64,000 nt of DNA from Candidatus Acetothermia bacterium (GCA_016201405.1 JACQCZ010000015.1:294110-358109), one strand, 5' to 3'; counted from the stretch's first letter, positions 28,171-37,303 are shown. Made by a program: numbers and translations. The notes: generated from the letters alone by a model not told the origin.

Positions 28171-29448
28171 ATGAAGAGATCGAGACGTGATTTTCTAAAG
28201 GGCGTCTTTGGAGCAGCCGGAACATTGACGCTCGTTCCCTGGAAGGGATTTGCGCAGCTTCCCCCCATTCTCATTGGCCATCAGGCATCGCTAAGTGGCT
28301 TCTTGGGAAGCTATGGCTTCTGGCACAACCAAGCAGTCAAAGCGGCCTTGAAGAAGATCAACGATGCGGGTGGCGTGAATGGGCGTCAGCTCTCGCTTGT
28401 CACCGTGGACGGCGCTTCAAACCCCAATACGTCGGCAAACGTCATGGAAGAGTCGCTTCTGGGCGGAGACGGGAGCACTCCCGTTGACTTCGTGATTGGG
28501 AGCGTGCTCAGCGAGGCCAACTACGCCAGTGCTCCATTGGCCAGGGAGTCTCGGACGCCTTATTTTGCCCAGGGCGTGGCCACGGATATCACCGGCTCAA
28601 AGGGAAACCGCTGGGTCTTTAAGAGCTATCACACGGTGCAGGGCGCAGTGGAGGGCGGCTGGCGCTGGGCGCTGCAAAACTTGGGCACCCGCTGGACGAT
28701 CATTCATTCAGAATTGGCATTTGCCACCTCGCAAGCCCAAGCCTGGAAAGAGAAGCTGGGTGAAGTTCAGGCCGAAGTTGTTGATGTCATCTCTGTTCCC
28801 TTTGATCCCGCTAGCCCGCCAGCTCTATCTCAATACCTCAATCTGATTGACACTTCCCGAACACAGGTGCTCTTTCAGGCCTTCACCGCCCGAGACTCGA
28901 TTGCCTTTATGCAGCAGGCTTCTGCACTAGGTCTCAACAAGAGCTTGAAGGTGTTTGGCATCAGTGAAGGGGTCGATGCGCTCAATATCTCATCCCCTGT
29001 CTTTGACAATACTTATTACATCTCCAGCTACCCGCGCCGGTCAGATCAGGTTCCGGCAGCACTGCAAGCTCTCGATCAGGAATACAGACAACTCATTGGC
29101 ATCGCGGCCGATGGACAAGCGGCCAGCGATCCAACGAAGACCGTCCCGATCGGGGACCTCTATGGAAGCTGGCAGGCCGTCCATCTCATTCAGAGCGCCA
29201 TCGAGCAGACAGGCTGGAAGAGCCGCGATGACCACCCATCGCTTATTCTGGCATTGGAAGGCTTTCTGTACGAAGCCAGCCTTGACTTCCCACAAGGGAA
29301 TGGCTTCATCCGCGCAAATGACCACCAGGCCTTCCAGAGCCACTACATTGAGCACGCAGAGGGAGGCTCGCTTGTCGTCAAAGCGACCTCTTCGCTGGAT
29401 GAATCTTTCTATGTGCCCTCCGTAGATTACCGGACAGAGCCTTTTTAG
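28171..29448 (+). CDS. Branched-chain amino acid-type ABC transporter substrate-binding protein with Tat signal
   Basis: The 425-residue protein starts with a twin-arginine signal (SRRDFLKG, then GAAGTLTLVPWKGFAQ). The mature part is a Leu/Ile/Val-binding-protein fold: ILIGHQASLSGFLGSYG, NDAGGVNGRQLSLVTVD, and a central region with TPYFAQG. AGGAGG precedes the ATG. It captures a small ligand outside the inner membrane and delivers it to the LivHM-like permease encoded next. Tat export implies folding before export. The ligand need not be an amino acid: this family also binds urea, amides and aromatic acids. Confidence 0.87.
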   Translation: MKRSRRDFLKGVFGAAGTLTLVPWKGFAQLPPILIGHQASLSGFLGSYGFWHNQAVKAALKKINDAGGVNGRQLSLVTVDGASNPNTSANVMEESLLGGDGSTPVDFVIGSVLSEANYASAPLARESRTPYFAQGVATDITGSKGNRWVFKSYHTVQGAVEGGWRWALQNLGTRWTIIHSELAFATSQAQAWKEKLGEVQAEVVDVISVPFDPASPPALSQYLNLIDTSRTQVLFQAFTARDSIAFMQQASALGLNKSLKVFGISEGVDALNISSPVFDNTYYISSYPRRSDQVPAALQALDQEYRQLIGIAADGQAASDPTKTVPIGDLYGSWQAVHLIQSAIEQTGWKSRDDHPSLILALEGFLYEASLDFPQGNGFIRANDHQAFQSHYIEHAEGGSLVVKATSSLDESFYVPSVDYRTEPF

Positions 29449-29477
29449 CTCTCTGATCTGGATGAGGAGCTTATAGA

Positions 29478-30356
29478 GTGGAGCAGCTTCTGGGGCAGTT
29501 CAGTTTTGCTCTGCTCAATGGATTCGTCTGGGGCTGGATCCTCGCCTTGCTTGCGTTGGGTCTGAGCCTGATCTATGCCAATCTGAAGTGGCTCAACCTG
29601 GCGCATGGGGCTTTTTATATGCTCGGCGGAATGCTCGTCTGGAAGCTCCAGGATTCGCTTGGATTCTGGCTGGCACTGCCTATCTCTGTGCTCGCTGCAG
29701 GAGCTTTTGGCGTCATCTCTGAATGGCTCATCTTCCGACCTATTCACGATCCGAAGCGGCTGCTTCTGGCGGCCATCGGGCTGATGCTGGCTCTGCAAGA
29801 GCTGGCAGCAATAGCATTTGGCAGAACACCGCAGTCTGTGATCAATCCACTCCCTGGCGCTATTGGATTTCTGGATAAGCAGTTTCCAGTCTACTGGCTT
29901 GTCGTGGCAGCCAGCGCAGCACTTGTTTTGACGGCGCTCTGGATCTTCCTGAGACGCACCCGCCCTGGGCTCTGGATGCGCGCTGTCGGCCAGGAGCGCG
30001 AGCTGGCGCTCAGCCTGGGGATTCCCGTTCCACTCGTCTACACAGCTACATTTGGATTGGGAACGGCGCTTGCCGCACTGGCTGGAGGACTCATTGCACC
30101 GATCATCGGAGTGCATCCTTACATGGGGCTGGAGATTCTGGTGCTGGCCCTGGTTGTAGTAATTATTGGCAGAAGTCCCTGGGGCTCCGTTGGAATCGCC
30201 TTGCTGATCAGCGAGCTAGAGAATCTTCTGCCTGTCGTCACCCAGGCTCTTACAGGTGAGGCGATCAGCCCGACCTTGGCCCGCGTCTCGATTCTCACGC
30301 TGCTCCTTGGAATTCTTTTAGTTCGTGCCCGAAATCCCGAAACGAGCCAATCATGA
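29478..30356 (+). CDS. ABC transporter permease, LivH-like
   Basis: The 292-residue protein has about eight membrane helices, the LivH start LNGFVWGWILALLALGLSLIY and the GHAxFYMLGG-like region AHGAFYMLGGMLVWK. It starts at GTG 29478 with GAGGAG upstream. RAVGQERELALSLGIPV is the cytoplasmic loop that contacts the ATPase. It overlaps the next permease by 4 nt (ATGA), and the five importer genes form one operon. Confidence 0.88.
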   Translation: MEQLLGQFSFALLNGFVWGWILALLALGLSLIYANLKWLNLAHGAFYMLGGMLVWKLQDSLGFWLALPISVLAAGAFGVISEWLIFRPIHDPKRLLLAAIGLMLALQELAAIAFGRTPQSVINPLPGAIGFLDKQFPVYWLVVAASAALVLTALWIFLRRTRPGLWMRAVGQERELALSLGIPVPLVYTATFGLGTALAALAGGLIAPIIGVHPYMGLEILVLALVVVIIGRSPWGSVGIALLISELENLLPVVTQALTGEAISPTLARVSILTLLLGILLVRARNPETSQS

Positions 30357-31294
30357 AGAATCATTTATTAATCAAAGGCTCGTTTCTATTGGCATTGATC
30401 GGGCTCGCGGCTCTTCCAGGGCTTCTGCGACTGATTGGGCTTGAAGAGAGCACAATTCGCTCACTGCTCGGATCACTCACAATTATCATGATCTGGGGCA
30501 TCTTTGCCCTCTCTTACAATCTGCTCTATGGCATTACCGGATTGCTCAGTCTGGGACATTCCGTCTTTTTAGGGCTGGGAGCACTGGGAGTCGGAATCGC
30601 CGCCATCCATTGGGGCATGGGCTTCTGGCCTGCACTGGTTATTGGACTCCTCATCTCCGGGCTGGCTGCATTTCTAGCAGGCGGACTCTTTTCAAAAATC
30701 AAGAGAGACGCCTTTTGGGTAGCGACCGCCGTCTCGTCGCTTATGGCCTACCTCCTTGTGCTCTACTTCCATGACTTTACAGGCGGTGCTTCGGGGCTTC
30801 GCCTTCCCAGAGATGTTCTGGATCTGGGAATGAATGACCTCTCATTCATTGATCGAGATGTTCAGTATTTATTTGTGCTGGTTGTGCTTGTGCTGGTCTA
30901 CTCTCTTCTTCGCTGGCTAGCCCGAACTCCGCTCGGGATGGCTCTTTCACTCATTCGCGAGAATGAGGAGAAGGCCGCTCTGATTGGCTATTCCACTCAA
31001 AACTTGAAGTGGGCTGCCTTTGGGATCAGCGGAGCACTGGCCGGTCTGGCTGGGGTGCTGTTGGCTTTTGCTCTGCACTCGATGGATGCTGACCTCTTCC
31101 AGTGGACACATTCTGTTCAGGCGCTTGCTTGGGTCGTGATTGGCGGCTCTGGAAGTCTAGTTGGCTCCCTTCTTGGCACAGGTCTCGCGAAGGGGTTCGA
31201 AGAGCTCTGGAGCAACGCCTGGCTGAGTGCTCCGCTTCTGCTGGGAATTTTGCTCATTCTCATCGCCCGCTTCACTCCCCGAGGCTCTCCATGA
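30353..31294 (+). CDS. ABC transporter permease, LivM-like
   Basis: The 313-residue protein has about eight to ten membrane helices, the LivM hallmark NLLYGITGLLSLGHSVFLGLGA and the coupling loop LSLIRENEEKAALIGY. The C-terminal region LAWVVIGGSGSLVGSLLGTG is also typical. It is the second half of the heterodimeric pore. ATGA overlaps join it to both the preceding permease and the following ATPase. Confidence 0.88.
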   Translation: MKNHLLIKGSFLLALIGLAALPGLLRLIGLEESTIRSLLGSLTIIMIWGIFALSYNLLYGITGLLSLGHSVFLGLGALGVGIAAIHWGMGFWPALVIGLLISGLAAFLAGGLFSKIKRDAFWVATAVSSLMAYLLVLYFHDFTGGASGLRLPRDVLDLGMNDLSFIDRDVQYLFVLVVLVLVYSLLRWLARTPLGMALSLIRENEEKAALIGYSTQNLKWAAFGISGALAGLAGVLLAFALHSMDADLFQWTHSVQALAWVVIGGSGSLVGSLLGTGLAKGFEELWSNAWLSAPLLLGILLILIARFTPRGSP

Positions 31295-32013
31295 GCGCGC
31301 TTCTGCAGATCAGAGAGCTGTACAAGAACTTTGGAGATATTCATGTTCTTCAAGGCATATCACTCGAAATTGGACCAGGAGAACGGCAGGCTATCATCGG
31401 CCCGAACGGAGCCGGAAAGAGCACGCTTTTTAATATCATCACCGGGCAGCTTCGCCCAACCTCTGGATCGATTCTCTTTCAGAATCGTGACATTACGACT
31501 ATGCCTATAGAGCAGCGCACGCGTTGGGGAATTGCCCGCACAATGCAAGCCTCAAACTGCTTTCCAAGGCTCACTCTATTCGAGAATCTAATGGCCGCCA
31601 CCCAGCGCGGACATGGCTGGCTTCGCGCTTCAGCAGATGCCAAAGAGAATGCTAAAAGCATCTTGCAACAGATCGGGCTTGACAAGAATCGCAATCTGCG
31701 CGCAGAACGAATTTCTCACGGAGATCGGCGTCTTTTGGAGATTGGCATCGCGCTTGGCACTGACCCCACTCTGCTCTTGCTCGACGAGCCGATGGCCGGA
31801 CTTGCTCAGGAGGACAGAGAGCGGGTCTCCGGGCTCATCATGTCTTTAAAAAATGTCAGCCTGCTCTTTGTGGAGCATGACATGGAATCGGTCTTTGGGC
31901 TGGCGGACCGCATCACTGTGCTCCACGAAGGGCAGAGACTCACCGAAGGCTCGGCGGAAGAGGTCAAAGCCGATCCACGAGTCCATGAGATCTATCTGGG
32001 CGGGCGAGCCTGA
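31291..32013 (+). CDS. ABC transporter ATP-binding protein, LivG-like
   Basis: The 240-residue ATPase has Walker A GPNGAGKSTLF, Walker B LLLLDEPMAGL and switch His in VEHDMESVFGLAD. The signature reads ISHGDRRLLEIGIALGTDP. The canonical LSxGQ is changed to ISHGD, close to the LSHGQ of UrtD-type urea importers. The frame is open upstream to 31102 within livM, but the family start MSALLQIRELYKNFG at ATG 31291 overlaps the livM stop and is preferred. Confidence 0.88.
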   Translation: MSALLQIRELYKNFGDIHVLQGISLEIGPGERQAIIGPNGAGKSTLFNIITGQLRPTSGSILFQNRDITTMPIEQRTRWGIARTMQASNCFPRLTLFENLMAATQRGHGWLRASADAKENAKSILQQIGLDKNRNLRAERISHGDRRLLEIGIALGTDPTLLLLDEPMAGLAQEDRERVSGLIMSLKNVSLLFVEHDMESVFGLADRITVLHEGQRLTEGSAEEVKADPRVHEIYLGGRA

Positions 32014-32711
32014 TGCTCAAACTTGAGAATCTGGCAGCTTCATACGGAAGCCGGCTGGTGCTCCAGGGGATCAATCTTGAAGTGTGGCCTGGTGAAGTAG
32101 TCGGGATTCTGGGGCGAAATGGGGCTGGCAAGACGACGGCGATCAAGACAATCTTGGGACTCGTTCCCATAAAATCGGGGCGGGTCTGTTTTGAAAATCA
32201 AGACCTTGCGTCAATGACGCCTCATCACATTCCGCGCTTGGGGATTGGAGTGGTGCCCCAGGGCAATCGAATCTTCCCAAATCTCACTGTTCAAGAGAAT
32301 CTTCAACTAATACCTGACAAAACTTCTGCGGACGATGAACGATTCAGGCACGCAATCGAAAGATTCCCACAGATAAGAGAGCGACTTCATCAGCGCGCTG
32401 GAACGCTCTCCGGCGGTGAGCAGCAGATGCTCTCCATCGCCAGAGCGCAACTCATGAATTCTAAACTGATGCTGCTCGACGAGCCTCTGGAAGGGCTCAT
32501 GCCCAGTCTAATTGTTGAGGTGGAGCGCTGGATCGGCGAGCTGCGCGCGCGCAGCGCTGGTGTCCTGTGGGCCGAGCAGCGCACCGAGAGCGCCATTCGG
32601 CTCTGTGACCGAATCTATGTGCTCAATCAGGGGCGTGTCGTTTGCGAAGGAATACCGAGCTCGCTCAATAAAAGCGATTTGAAAAGGCACTTTGGGCTTG
32701 GAGTACAATGA
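32013..32711 (+). CDS. ABC transporter ATP-binding protein, LivF-like
   Basis: The 232-residue ATPase has Walker A GRNGAGKTTAIKT, the LivF motif GIGVVPQGNRIFPNLTVQENL, the signature LSGGEQQMLSIARAQ and Walker B LMLLDEPLEGLMP. Its ATG shares the A of the LivG stop (TGATG). With the preceding ATPase it forms the heterodimeric motor of the importer. Confidence 0.9.
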   Translation: MLKLENLAASYGSRLVLQGINLEVWPGEVVGILGRNGAGKTTAIKTILGLVPIKSGRVCFENQDLASMTPHHIPRLGIGVVPQGNRIFPNLTVQENLQLIPDKTSADDERFRHAIERFPQIRERLHQRAGTLSGGEQQMLSIARAQLMNSKLMLLDEPLEGLMPSLIVEVERWIGELRARSAGVLWAEQRTESAIRLCDRIYVLNQGRVVCEGIPSSLNKSDLKRHFGLGVQ

Positions 32712-32715
32712 CTGC

Positions 32716-32946
32716 ATGGCTCGCTTGACCTGCAATATTGATCGCGCTGGGCGCATCTATCGAGTTGTTCTAGGAGTGGTGATAATGGCAACCGCAATTC
32801 TCGCATTTCTCTTGCTGCCAGCTTCTATGAAATTCTGGGTTTATGTCATCTCAGGCTTACTGACACTCGTGGGAGCCTTCACGATCTTTGAGGCCGCAGT
32901 CGGCTGGTGCGCCATTCGCGCTATGGGCTTCAAGACTCGTTTATAG
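32716..32946 (+). CDS. YgaP-like membrane protein (DUF2892)
   Basis: The 76-residue protein has two membrane helices and the DUF2892 pattern: N-terminal CNIDRAGRIYRVVLGVVI, then a second helix with GLLTLVGAFTIFEAAVGWCAIRAMGF. ATG 32716 is 4 nt after livF. DUF2892 proteins are often found next to rhodanese/sulfur or transport genes. The function is unknown. It is likely the last gene of the importer operon. Confidence 0.8.
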   Translation: MARLTCNIDRAGRIYRVVLGVVIMATAILAFLLLPASMKFWVYVISGLLTLVGAFTIFEAAVGWCAIRAMGFKTRL

Positions 32947-32948
32947 AC

Positions 32949-34088
32949 TCAATTCTTGCAAGACTTCAGAATCTCATTCCCGCGCTTTACAAAAGCCGTT
33001 GCGAGTTTCACTGTCTCATCGAAGTCATCCAGCCTCAAGATGCTAAAGGGGGAGTGAATGTAGCGGCATGGAACAGAGAGAACGCCAGCCAGCGCTCCGC
33101 CTCGAGACTGATGAATCGCACCTGCGTCTGTGCCTCCAAAGGGCGGAATTTTGTACTGATAGGGAATCTTCTCAGCTTTTGCGATTTCAGACATCTTTTG
33201 CACAAGCTTGGGATTCACAATGAGAGAACTGTCCGCAACGCTGATAGTCGGGCCTTTCCCGAGTCCGCTAGGCTGCCGCGCAGAGGGAACTTCTGGTACA
33301 TCGGCTCCCACTGTACCTTCCAAGGCTAGCGCGAGGTCGGGCTCAATCTGATAGGCTGCTGTCCGTGCTCCGCGCAGCCCCACCTCTTCGCAAATTGCAA
33401 AATTGGCGTAGATCGTGACATCTGGCATCTTGCTCTTAAAGGCTTCCAGCACTTTGAGAATCACGGCGCAGCCTGCCCGGTCATCAAGCGCCTTGCCGCA
33501 GACGAACATCTCGTTCAGCTTCTCAAAGGGATACGAGATGACCGCCGGAGAGCCGGTGCGGATTCCAAGCTTCTCCACCTCTTTGGCGGAAGTAGCTCCA
33601 ATATCAACGAACAAGTGCTCAAGCTTATACGGCTTCTGGCGATCCTCTTCGCTCAGAATATGAGGCGGTGGAGTGCCAACAATTCCCTTGATCTTTTTCC
33701 CAGCCTCTGTGCGCACAAGCATGGCATGGGAGGGAATGATTCTGGCGTCCCAGCCACCCAGGGTCGTAAAGCGCAGAAAGCCCTTCTCTTCGATGTAAGA
33801 GATCATAAAGCCAATCTCGTCCATGTGGGCATCCAGCATGAGGCGGGTCTTTGTCTTGCCCTGGCGCACCCCAATCAAGTTTCCCAGGGCATCCACCTGC
33901 ACTTCGTCGACCAGCGGCTCCACTAGCTTTTTCAGCAGCCCGCGAACCTCGTCTTCAAATCCCGATGGGCCAAATGTATTCGAAAGGCTCTCTAGCAATT
34001 CAATGGTTTTGATACTCCCGCCTCCTGTCGGCTCCGCTTTATGATGGGTCATTATAAAGTAGCGCCCAACGGGCAGCGAGCCATCCAT
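32949..34088 (-). CDS. M42-family metallopeptidase (glutamyl/aminopeptidase-like)
   Basis: The protein has up to 379 residues with the M42 fold: FGPSGFEDEVRGLL at the N-terminus, metal ligands in DAHMDEIGFM, GKALDDRAGCAVI, CEEVGLRGARTA and a late PFGGTDAGAIH with a ligand His. M42 enzymes are large dodecameric cobalt/zinc aminopeptidases that trim peptides in the cytoplasm; some were misnamed endoglucanases. The start is uncertain: ATG 34088 is the longest, ATG 34052 (MTHHKAEP) is nearer the usual family start, and neither has a good ribosome site. Confidence 0.9.
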   Translation of the reverse strand: MDGSLPVGRYFIMTHHKAEPTGGGSIKTIELLESLSNTFGPSGFEDEVRGLLKKLVEPLVDEVQVDALGNLIGVRQGKTKTRLMLDAHMDEIGFMISYIEEKGFLRFTTLGGWDARIIPSHAMLVRTEAGKKIKGIVGTPPPHILSEEDRQKPYKLEHLFVDIGATSAKEVEKLGIRTGSPAVISYPFEKLNEMFVCGKALDDRAGCAVILKVLEAFKSKMPDVTIYANFAICEEVGLRGARTAAYQIEPDLALALEGTVGADVPEVPSARQPSGLGKGPTISVADSSLIVNPKLVQKMSEIAKAEKIPYQYKIPPFGGTDAGAIHQSRGGALAGVLSVPCRYIHSPFSILRLDDFDETVKLATAFVKRGNEILKSCKN

Positions 34089-34100
34089 GATTTTGGCGTA

Positions 34101-34129
34101 TTGCTAGCTCACCCATAATTAACTAATAT
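34101..34129 (+). promoter_or_regulatory. Sigma70-type promoter of metK
   Basis: TTGCTA (34101-34106), 17-nt spacer, TAATAT (34124-34129). The leader is only about 15 nt, so there is no room for a SAM riboswitch. Confidence 0.55.
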
Positions 34130-34149
34130 ACCCCGCAAAGGAATTGAGC

Positions 34150-35325
34150 ATGAATCGCAGACTCTTTACCTCAGAATCCGTAACCGAAGGACACCCTGAT
34201 AAAGTCGCTGATCGCATCTCAGACTCGATGCTGGATGCCGTCTTAACCCAAGACCCCCTTGGCCGCGTCGCTTGTGAGACCTTTGTCACGACTGGACTCG
34301 TCTTGATCGGTGGTGAGATCAGCACAAAAGCACACGTGGAGTATGAGAAGATCGCCCGCAATGCGATCAAGGAGATTGGCTATACCGACCCAGAATACGG
34401 CTTCCACTACGAGCAATGCTCCGTGCTCCTTGCGATCCATGAGCAGTCACCCGACATTACGCAAGCTGTCGTCAAGACCTCTTCCAAAGATCCATTTTCT
34501 GACATCGGAGCAGGGGATCAGGGGATCATGTATGGATACGCCTCTTCTGAAACCCCCGAGCTGATGCCTCTTCCGATCATGCTGGCTCACGGACTGGTCA
34601 AGCGACTCGCCCAGCTTCGCAAAGAACAGGTCCTGAAATATCTGCGACCCGATGGAAAGTCCCAGGTGACCGTAGAGTATGACGGGCGCACTCCAAAGCG
34701 CGTCCATACAGTTGTCGTATCGACTCAGCATCACCCCGACATCTCGGCGAAAGAGCTTCGGCAGAGTGTCACCGAGCAAGTGATCCGCCCCGTGCTTGGG
34801 AAATGGATGGATGACCAGGTGACATTGCTGATCAATCCATCGGGGCGTTTTGTGATTGGTGGCCCGCCCGGCGACACGGGAATGACAGGCCGTAAAGTGA
34901 TTGTCGATTCGTATGGAGGCTATGGCAGCCACGGGGGCGGTGCATTCTCCGGAAAAGACCCAACCAAAGTCGATCGCTCAGCGGCCTACATGGCCCGTTA
35001 TGCAGCGATCAACGTAGTCGCGGCGGGGCTGGCCAAAGAGTGTGAGATTCAGATCTCCTATGCCATCGGCAAGGCCGATCCGATTAGTCTTACTATAGAC
35101 ACGCTTCAAACGGGAGCCATCCCCGATGAGAAGATTGAGGCGCTTCTGGCAGAGCATTTCGATTTCCGGCCTGCAGCGATCATCCAACAGATGAGCTTGA
35201 GAAGACCTATTTACAAGTCATTATCTTCCTATGGCCATTTCGGGCGCCCTGAGCTCAATCTGCCTTGGGAGCGCCGCGATAAGGCCGAAGAGCTGCGAAA
35301 AGCAGCAGGGATTAAAAATAAATAA
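34150..35325 (+). CDS. metK: S-adenosylmethionine synthetase
   Basis: MetK makes SAM from methionine and ATP. The 391-residue protein has [20 protein letters not shown] at the N-terminus, [12 protein letters not shown], the ATP loop [19 protein letters not shown] and the C-terminal PxW-type end [15 protein letters not shown] 34150 with AAAGGAA upstream is chosen over an in-frame TTG two codons earlier. It supplies methyl groups for MiaB, the O-methyltransferase and others. Confidence 0.97.
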   Translation: MNRRLFTSESVTEGHPDKVADRISDSMLDAVLTQDPLGRVACETFVTTGLVLIGGEISTKAHVEYEKIARNAIKEIGYTDPEYGFHYEQCSVLLAIHEQSPDITQAVVKTSSKDPFSDIGAGDQGIMYGYASSETPELMPLPIMLAHGLVKRLAQLRKEQVLKYLRPDGKSQVTVEYDGRTPKRVHTVVVSTQHHPDISAKELRQSVTEQVIRPVLGKWMDDQVTLLINPSGRFVIGGPPGDTGMTGRKVIVDSYGGYGSHGGGAFSGKDPTKVDRSAAYMARYAAINVVAAGLAKECEIQISYAIGKADPISLTIDTLQTGAIPDEKIEALLAEHFDFRPAAIIQQMSLRRPIYKSLSSYGHFGRPELNLPWERRDKAEELRKAAGIKNK

Positions 35326-35381
35326 GGACAGAATTCTCATTCCGCCCTTGCAATTCTCACCGGACAATTTACACAAATATA

Positions 35382-35540
35382 TCATTCTTCTTCGTCGTCC
35401 TCGACTTCGTTTTCTTCTTTATGGCTCTCGTCTTGCTTCTCTTGATCGCGCTCATCTTTCCCAGATTTAGACTTCTTGCGATAGCCTTTGTCTTTATAAA
35501 CGACACCAACTCCTTTAGGGGGAGTCCAGGATTTTTTCAT
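35382..35540 (-). CDS. Small highly charged protein, 52 residues
   Basis: This short minus-strand gene has ATG 35540 preceded by GAGGAGGG at good spacing. The product starts MKKSWTPPKGVGVVYKDKGY, continues with a Lys-rich stretch (RKKSKSGKDERDQEK) and ends in an acidic run (ENEVEDDEEE). The Shine-Dalgarno site, the clean charge segregation and the position in an otherwise empty gap support a real gene. The function is unknown; it may be a nucleic-acid-associated or intrinsically disordered protein. Confidence 0.6.
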   Translation of the reverse strand: MKKSWTPPKGVGVVYKDKGYRKKSKSGKDERDQEKQDESHKEENEVEDDEEE

Positions 35541-35600
35541 GAGATATTTCCCTCCTCGGTCTCACCTATATTAGAAAAATCAGAACAAGTATGCCACAAA

Positions 35601-35632
35601 AGGATGAAGGGCTCAAGAGAGCCCTTCATCCT
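35601..35632. terminator. Bidirectional intrinsic terminator
   Basis: A perfect 14-bp stem, AGGATGAAGGGCTC with GAGCCCTTCATCCT, with a 4-nt AAGA loop. On the minus strand it follows the MBL-fold gene (stop at 35662) and is followed by a T-rich run (TTTTG). Confidence 0.85.
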
Positions 35633-35661
35633 TCCCATTCTCTTTCAGGGGCAGATTTAGC

Positions 35662-36639
35662 TTAGCATTGCTGCACAGTGCTCTTTCGGGACTGCAAAGC
35701 ACTTGGATCGGAGGTGGCAGGCCGCTCCGTATCGATCAAGTTGATCTCGCCATCGCTGTACATCGAGATTGTTCCATGAATGCCGGTGATGTAGGTTGGC
35801 GTCTTCGATTGAGAGAGCTGCTGCAAAAGCGAGTCACAGGGACGGCCCTGGTTGTCGAAGGGGCTGGCCATCGCCACCGCCACACTCGGGGAGACGGCCG
35901 TCAAGAATGCCGTCTGATTCGGACCCAGCTCTCCGCTCCGCGGGAGATCGAGCACGGTGCTCTTGAGGTCAGATGGATGGCGCTGAAGCAGAGCATCCAT
36001 CTCATCGCCGCCCAGATCTCCGGCAAAGAAGTAGGACGTATTCTGATACTCTACTTTGAAGACGAGCGAATCGGTGCTGCTGCTCTGCGCAGAGCTGAAG
36101 TAATCGGGGCTGCAGATCTTATCTTGTAAAGTCCGGGCAAGCTGATCTTCCGAAGGGCTGAAGAATGTCACCCGGATCGAGCCCCAGTGGAGCGTATCGC
36201 CATCGCGAGGAGTGGTAATCGGGATGCCTTGAGCACAAGCCGTCTGAATGTAATCTTGGTAGTGGCTGCTTGTGCTAGGCTGACCCACATCCACGATCTT
36301 GCCGATCTTCTGGCCATACTGCCAGACCAAGTCTCCGTGCAGGCCAACATAGCCGGGTCCGGCATTGGTCGCAATCAGATAATCGATGCGTCCCACGCCG
36401 TGGTTGAGCAGGAAAGCGATGAACTCATTGTCTGAGGCATGGGCTCCACTGTCAATCACAATATTCATCCCGTTGGGAGCCTGGAGCAAAACGGCATCAT
36501 AGCCGCTGTTTCCGCGGGCTTCGAAGTAATAAATAGAAAGAATTCCGGAGGCCGTGCTCTGACTTGAATAGAATGCGCCAAGAAGCACTCCTAAAATAAT
36601 CACCAAAAGGCTGACTCTCAGACTCATTCGTCTCATCAT
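35662..36639 (-). CDS. Exported ComEC/Rec2-like MBL-fold protein lacking the metal motif
   Basis: The mature region resembles the metallo-beta-lactamase domain of ComEC: LSIYYFEARGNSGYDAVLLQ, NIVIDSGA, GVGRIDYLIATNAGPGYVG, then GDTLHWGSIRVTFFSP, VFKVEYQNTSYFFAGDLG and SVAVAM. In active enzymes the IDYLI segment leads into THxHxDH. Here it reads TNAGPGYVG (about 36335-36385), so the zinc-binding His/Asp cluster is missing. I start at ATG 36639 because it creates a signal-anchor (MMRRMSLRVSLLVIILGVLL); the frame is open to 36726. It is probably a non-catalytic, envelope-located protein. Confidence 0.72.
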   Translation of the reverse strand: MMRRMSLRVSLLVIILGVLLGAFYSSQSTASGILSIYYFEARGNSGYDAVLLQAPNGMNIVIDSGAHASDNEFIAFLLNHGVGRIDYLIATNAGPGYVGLHGDLVWQYGQKIGKIVDVGQPSTSSHYQDYIQTACAQGIPITTPRDGDTLHWGSIRVTFFSPSEDQLARTLQDKICSPDYFSSAQSSSTDSLVFKVEYQNTSYFFAGDLGGDEMDALLQRHPSDLKSTVLDLPRSGELGPNQTAFLTAVSPSVAVAMASPFDNQGRPCDSLLQQLSQSKTPTYITGIHGTISMYSDGEINLIDTERPATSDPSALQSRKSTVQQC

Positions 36640-36759
36640 GATAGAAGATCGTACTCCGGCAACTGCGACTGAAGTATCTAGGCGGTGATGCACCAGACGC
36701 ATCTTTGTGCCAATGCCAGGGGACATTTCTACCCATTGGGAATGGCCTTGGGGAATGTG

Positions 36760-37128
36760 TTAGAGGCGTGATCCTTGTTTGGCGTTGCAGCCATTGGCAG
36801 CATCGAAGCCGCTGACTATGCCCCAAAGAAGCCGCCCGATGCGGGCGAAGTTTCCATCGGATGAGCCCCAAAGATAGATGATGGTCAGATCGAGCCCGAG
36901 ACCGATAGAGATGTGGATGAGCAGCTTCTTCCCTCGCTCGCCGTTGAGATATTGCCCCCAGCCCGGGAAGACAAACGAGGCGATGCCGTTGACAATGGGG
37001 TCACAAGGCGTGATCTGGGGTGCGGGCTGTGAAGCCGCTGCCTGAGCGGGTCTTTCAGCAGTAAGAATAGATAATGCGCCCAGCGCAAGTGCGAGCAGCA
37101 TGACGGTGAGGCTCTTTCTGAAGAGCAT
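36760..37128 (-). CDS. Small exported membrane protein with TM2-like C-terminus
   Basis: The protein has 122 residues from ATG 37128. An N-terminal signal sequence (MLFRKSLTVMLLALALGA) ends near AQAAAS. The C-terminal part has NGIASFVFPGWGQYLNGERGKK, resembling the FPGxGQxYNG turn of TM2/DUF5683-type membrane proteins, followed by two short hydrophobic helices. The function is unknown. The frame extends to 37266 across the opposite-strand tRNA-Glu, which is not credible coding sequence. Confidence 0.65.
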   Translation of the reverse strand: MLFRKSLTVMLLALALGALSILTAERPAQAAASQPAPQITPCDPIVNGIASFVFPGWGQYLNGERGKKLLIHISIGLGLDLTIIYLWGSSDGNFARIGRLLWGIVSGFDAANGCNAKQGSRL

Positions 37129-37227
37129 AGCGCTCACATTTATCCCAAATTCTGCTGGAAATGCAAGTGGCAAACCGCTCGAAATGACGTGAATTTCAGA
37201 GGCTTCTATTTTATAATGATTTGATCT

Positions 37228-37303
37228 GTCCCCATCGTCTAGTGGCCTAGGACGCCGGCCTTTCACGCCGGCAACCGGGGTTCGAATCCCCGTGGGGACG
37301 CCA
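37228..37303 (+). tRNA. tRNA-Glu (anticodon TTC), CCA encoded
   Basis: The acceptor stem GTCCCCA pairs with TGGGGAC, with discriminator G and encoded CCA. The anticodon stem CCGGC/GCCGG encloses CTTTCAC with TTC at 37262-37264. The T arm is CGGGG-TTCGAAT-CCCCG. TATAAT lies at 37212-37217 upstream. Confidence 0.97.

Noticed and set aside
34130..34149. SAM riboswitch before metK
   Set aside because: The predicted leader is about 15 nt, too short for any SAM aptamer.
37129..37266. N-terminal extension of the small exported protein at 36760-37128
   Set aside because: It runs across the opposite strand of tRNA-Glu and precedes a clear signal peptide start.
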